A DNA stretch of 64,000 nucleotides from Gluconacetobacter asukensis (GTDB lineage: Bacteria > Pseudomonadota > Alphaproteobacteria > Acetobacterales > Acetobacteraceae). The notes under the pieces are model-generated. The model had not been told where the DNA came from. It was given only the letters and a program-made list of their open reading frames with translations, and ran no database searches. The stretch covers positions 87,191-151,190 of the forward strand of contig NZ_JABEQE010000011.1 in the NCBI RefSeq assembly GCF_014174375.1, written 5' to 3'. Below, piece after piece: positions 62,275 to 64,000 of the stretch (position 1 is the stretch's first letter; every line of letters starts with the position of its first letter). The position numbers and the translations under genes were made by a program.

Positions 62275-63866
62275 CATCGCGCAGCGCCTCCGGCTGGATT
62301 CGCCCGACGGTCATCTTCACGCTGCTTCTGGTGACCACCCTGGCGCTCACCTGGATCTATTATTGGGCTTTCGCCGAATACCCGGGCAATTCCGATACCG
62401 CTGGCGGCTATCTCGCCGCTGCGGATATGGCGGCTGGCAACTGGCGGCTCAAAGGCTGGTGGTGGGGCAGCGACACGTTCTGGACCTCGGACCTCGCCTT
62501 CGAGGCGGCGCTGATCGCCTTATTCGGCAACCACCCAATCATCATGATGCTGAGCTCGGCTTTCGACTGGGCCGGAGTGGTCGTGCTGGCGGCCGTGGCG
62601 ACTGGAGCGGGCGTCTCCCGGTTCCGGTTCGCGCTGCTGCCCGTCGCAGCGATCGTCGCCCTGCCGATCCTGCGCAACAACCCGCCGATGAACCTGATCG
62701 TCCTATCCCCCATCCACATCGGAACGATCATCTACATACTGGCCATGTTCCTCCTCGTTCCCATCGCTTCGACGGTGGGCCGCAAGAGCAAAATCGCCAC
62801 AATCGCGCTCGGCCTTACCACCTTCCTCGCCGTCGCCGGCGATCCGCTGGCGCTCGTCATCGGGGTCGGCGCCATAAGCCTGGTCATGGCCATCGGCGCT
62901 CTGAAGCGCAGGGACGGGGGGAAAGCCGTGGTGCTCGCCACCGTCGTGGCGGCCGCCCTCCTCGCCAAATACTTCGTGGCGTGGAACCAGGCTCACGGAG
63001 GCATCCGCGTCGCGTCCACCCCTCTGACCTTCGTTTCGGTCGAAGACCTGCCCCGAAACCTCTATCTGACCTTCAACAGCTTTCTCGTGCTGACCGGTAC
63101 GAATTTCTTCGGTAGGGGCTTGAGCGGCGCGATCCTCTTTTTGGTGCGGCTCCCCCTGATATTGGCGATGATTTGGGTGCTCTGGACCACATTCCGCCGT
63201 ATTGTTCGATACGTCTGCGGAGCGGACGAGGCCCCTGAGCCAACCCTGATCGATCAACTCCTGCTGGCGGGCGCCGTCATCGACATTGTGTCGGCTACCT
63301 TCAGTAGCCTACTCGTGAATGTCGATACGGCGAGATACTTCATACCGGCCATCATTTTCCTCGCCATACTGATGGGAAGAACCCTGCCGCCCGTCCGGTC
63401 GGTCGTGGCCTATGGTTGCCTCACCGTTGGCGCGACCATCGCCTTGCTCGGCTATGGCTATGCCGTGGCGAGACCGGCGCCGACCCTGCTGTATCCGAGA
63501 CAGCAGGCGTTGGCGGATCTCCTCATTCGACAACATCTCACCGACGGCTACGCCTCATACTGGTCGGCTTCGATCATCACCGTCGGAACTCGCGGCGCAG
63601 CGCGCGTGCGCACGGTCGCCGCCTGCACGGACCCCGTTGGCTGCGGGAAGTCGGTGGGCAAGATCGTCCCCGTCTTCCTGATCGGCAACGAGAACTGGTA
63701 CTCAGGCTTCGGCCGTCGGGATCGCCCCTTCTTCGTGGTGGTCGACAAATTCCCTGTAGCGCAGGCCCTACTGGTGGCCCCCGTCACGGCTACCTTCGGC
63801 GCACCCACGCACCGGTTCGAATTGCCCAACTATGTAGTCGAGGTTTTTGATCCGGTCGCGCGGTGA
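62271..63866 (+). CDS. Multi-spanning membrane protein, candidate glucosyltransferase of a Gtr-type system
   Basis: 531 residues from the ATG that overlaps the GtrB-like stop. An N-terminal helix (TVIFTLLLVTTLALTWIYYW) is followed by a periplasmic loop with YPGNSDTAGGYLAAADMAAG, which has an acidic residue in the first loop as in GT-C enzymes. About nine further helices and a soluble C-terminus (about 410-531) follow. The pairing with a GtrB-like transferase suggests the serotype-specific GtrC-like transferase, but no family is recognised. Confidence 0.65.
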   Translation: MTSRSASGWIRPTVIFTLLLVTTLALTWIYYWAFAEYPGNSDTAGGYLAAADMAAGNWRLKGWWWGSDTFWTSDLAFEAALIALFGNHPIIMMLSSAFDWAGVVVLAAVATGAGVSRFRFALLPVAAIVALPILRNNPPMNLIVLSPIHIGTIIYILAMFLLVPIASTVGRKSKIATIALGLTTFLAVAGDPLALVIGVGAISLVMAIGALKRRDGGKAVVLATVVAAALLAKYFVAWNQAHGGIRVASTPLTFVSVEDLPRNLYLTFNSFLVLTGTNFFGRGLSGAILFLVRLPLILAMIWVLWTTFRRIVRYVCGADEAPEPTLIDQLLLAGAVIDIVSATFSSLLVNVDTARYFIPAIIFLAILMGRTLPPVRSVVAYGCLTVGATIALLGYGYAVARPAPTLLYPRQQALADLLIRQHLTDGYASYWSASIITVGTRGAARVRTVAACTDPVGCGKSVGKIVPVFLIGNENWYSGFGRRDRPFFVVVDKFPVAQALLVAPVTATFGAPTHRFELPNYVVEVFDPVAR

Positions 63867-63890
63867 CATGGTGAAAGGTGCTCGAACCAC

Positions 63891-64000
63891 TAGGCGCTGT
63901 CTGCATTCATGGATTCCCTTTGATTTGAAGTTCTGATTCAAGGCTGTCGATGGAGGGCAAGCCTTGAGCAGACGGACACTGACAGACGAGCAATGGAGCC
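63891..64000 (+). mobile_element. IS5-type element, left end and transposase start (runs off window)
   Basis: After CTAG at 63890-63893 the sequence AGGCGCTGTCTGC resembles the AGGTGCTGTTAGA end at 60239. A frame beginning at TTG 63964 reads LSRRTLTDEQWS, a typical N-terminus of IS5-family transposases. The start codon choice is uncertain and only 12 residues are in the window. Together with the remnant at 60237 it brackets the Gtr-like gene pair. Confidence 0.65.

Noticed and set aside
1..64000. CRISPR arrays, rRNA or tRNA genes
   Set aside because: No regularly spaced repeats and no conserved rRNA or tRNA sequence were seen on either strand by reading.

Overview
The window comes from a GC-rich alphaproteobacterium, most likely an acetic acid bacterium close to Gluconacetobacter. 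The evidence is the MucR/Ros-type regulator, the sppA-ihfB pair, the trxB/lrp divergon and the overall codon bias; the genus is an inference. No rRNA, tRNA or CRISPR array was seen.

Positions 1-20654 look like ordinary chromosome. In order they hold a chemoreceptor fragment, two guanine deaminase homologues around a FUSC-type membrane protein, ribokinase, MucR, SppA, IHF-beta, a LysR regulator with thioredoxin reductase, an Lrp regulator leading two lipid-linked-sugar glycosyltransferases, a stand-alone receiver protein with a NUDIX hydrolase, a secreted CocE-type hydrolase and guaA. Two copies of one dispersed element (about 9616-9751 and 16121-16282) lie a few bases after minus-strand stop codons. 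Their cores are nearly the same, but they are enclosed by unrelated inverted-repeat arms.

The 3' end of guaA is a known integration site, and a truncated P4-type integrase follows it at 20950. From there to the window end the content is accessory: an epoxide hydrolase, a broken TetR gene, IS3 debris, then an operon of ECF sigma factor, zinc-finger anti-sigma, S8 protease and TorF-like porin. In that operon the anti-sigma carries a protease-propeptide-like domain.

Positions 26555-37634 hold the most unusual set. There are two radical SAM proteins, two translationally coupled methyltransferases, a nucleotidyltransferase, an HPr-kinase-like protein, a surface-glycan protein, a third methyltransferase and a Gfo/Idh plus 2-hydroxyacid dehydrogenase fusion. 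Positions 37872-52758 form a surface polysaccharide locus. It has CapE/CapF/CapG homologues (UDP-N-acetyl-L-fucosamine synthesis), two GT4 transferases, an O-antigen ligase-like and a polymerase-like membrane protein, a Wzc-like protein with a degenerate ATP site, an outer membrane barrel, an amidohydrolase and a methyltransferase. Wza, Wzx and an initiating transferase were not found.

Positions 52915-59941 hold a GlcG/HbpS-like protein, a three-gene RND efflux operon and a cytochrome b561. The right end (60237-64000) has a deleted IS5-type transposase fused in frame to an epimerase fragment, a two-gene glycosyltransferase/membrane-protein operon and the left end of another IS5-type element cut by the window edge.
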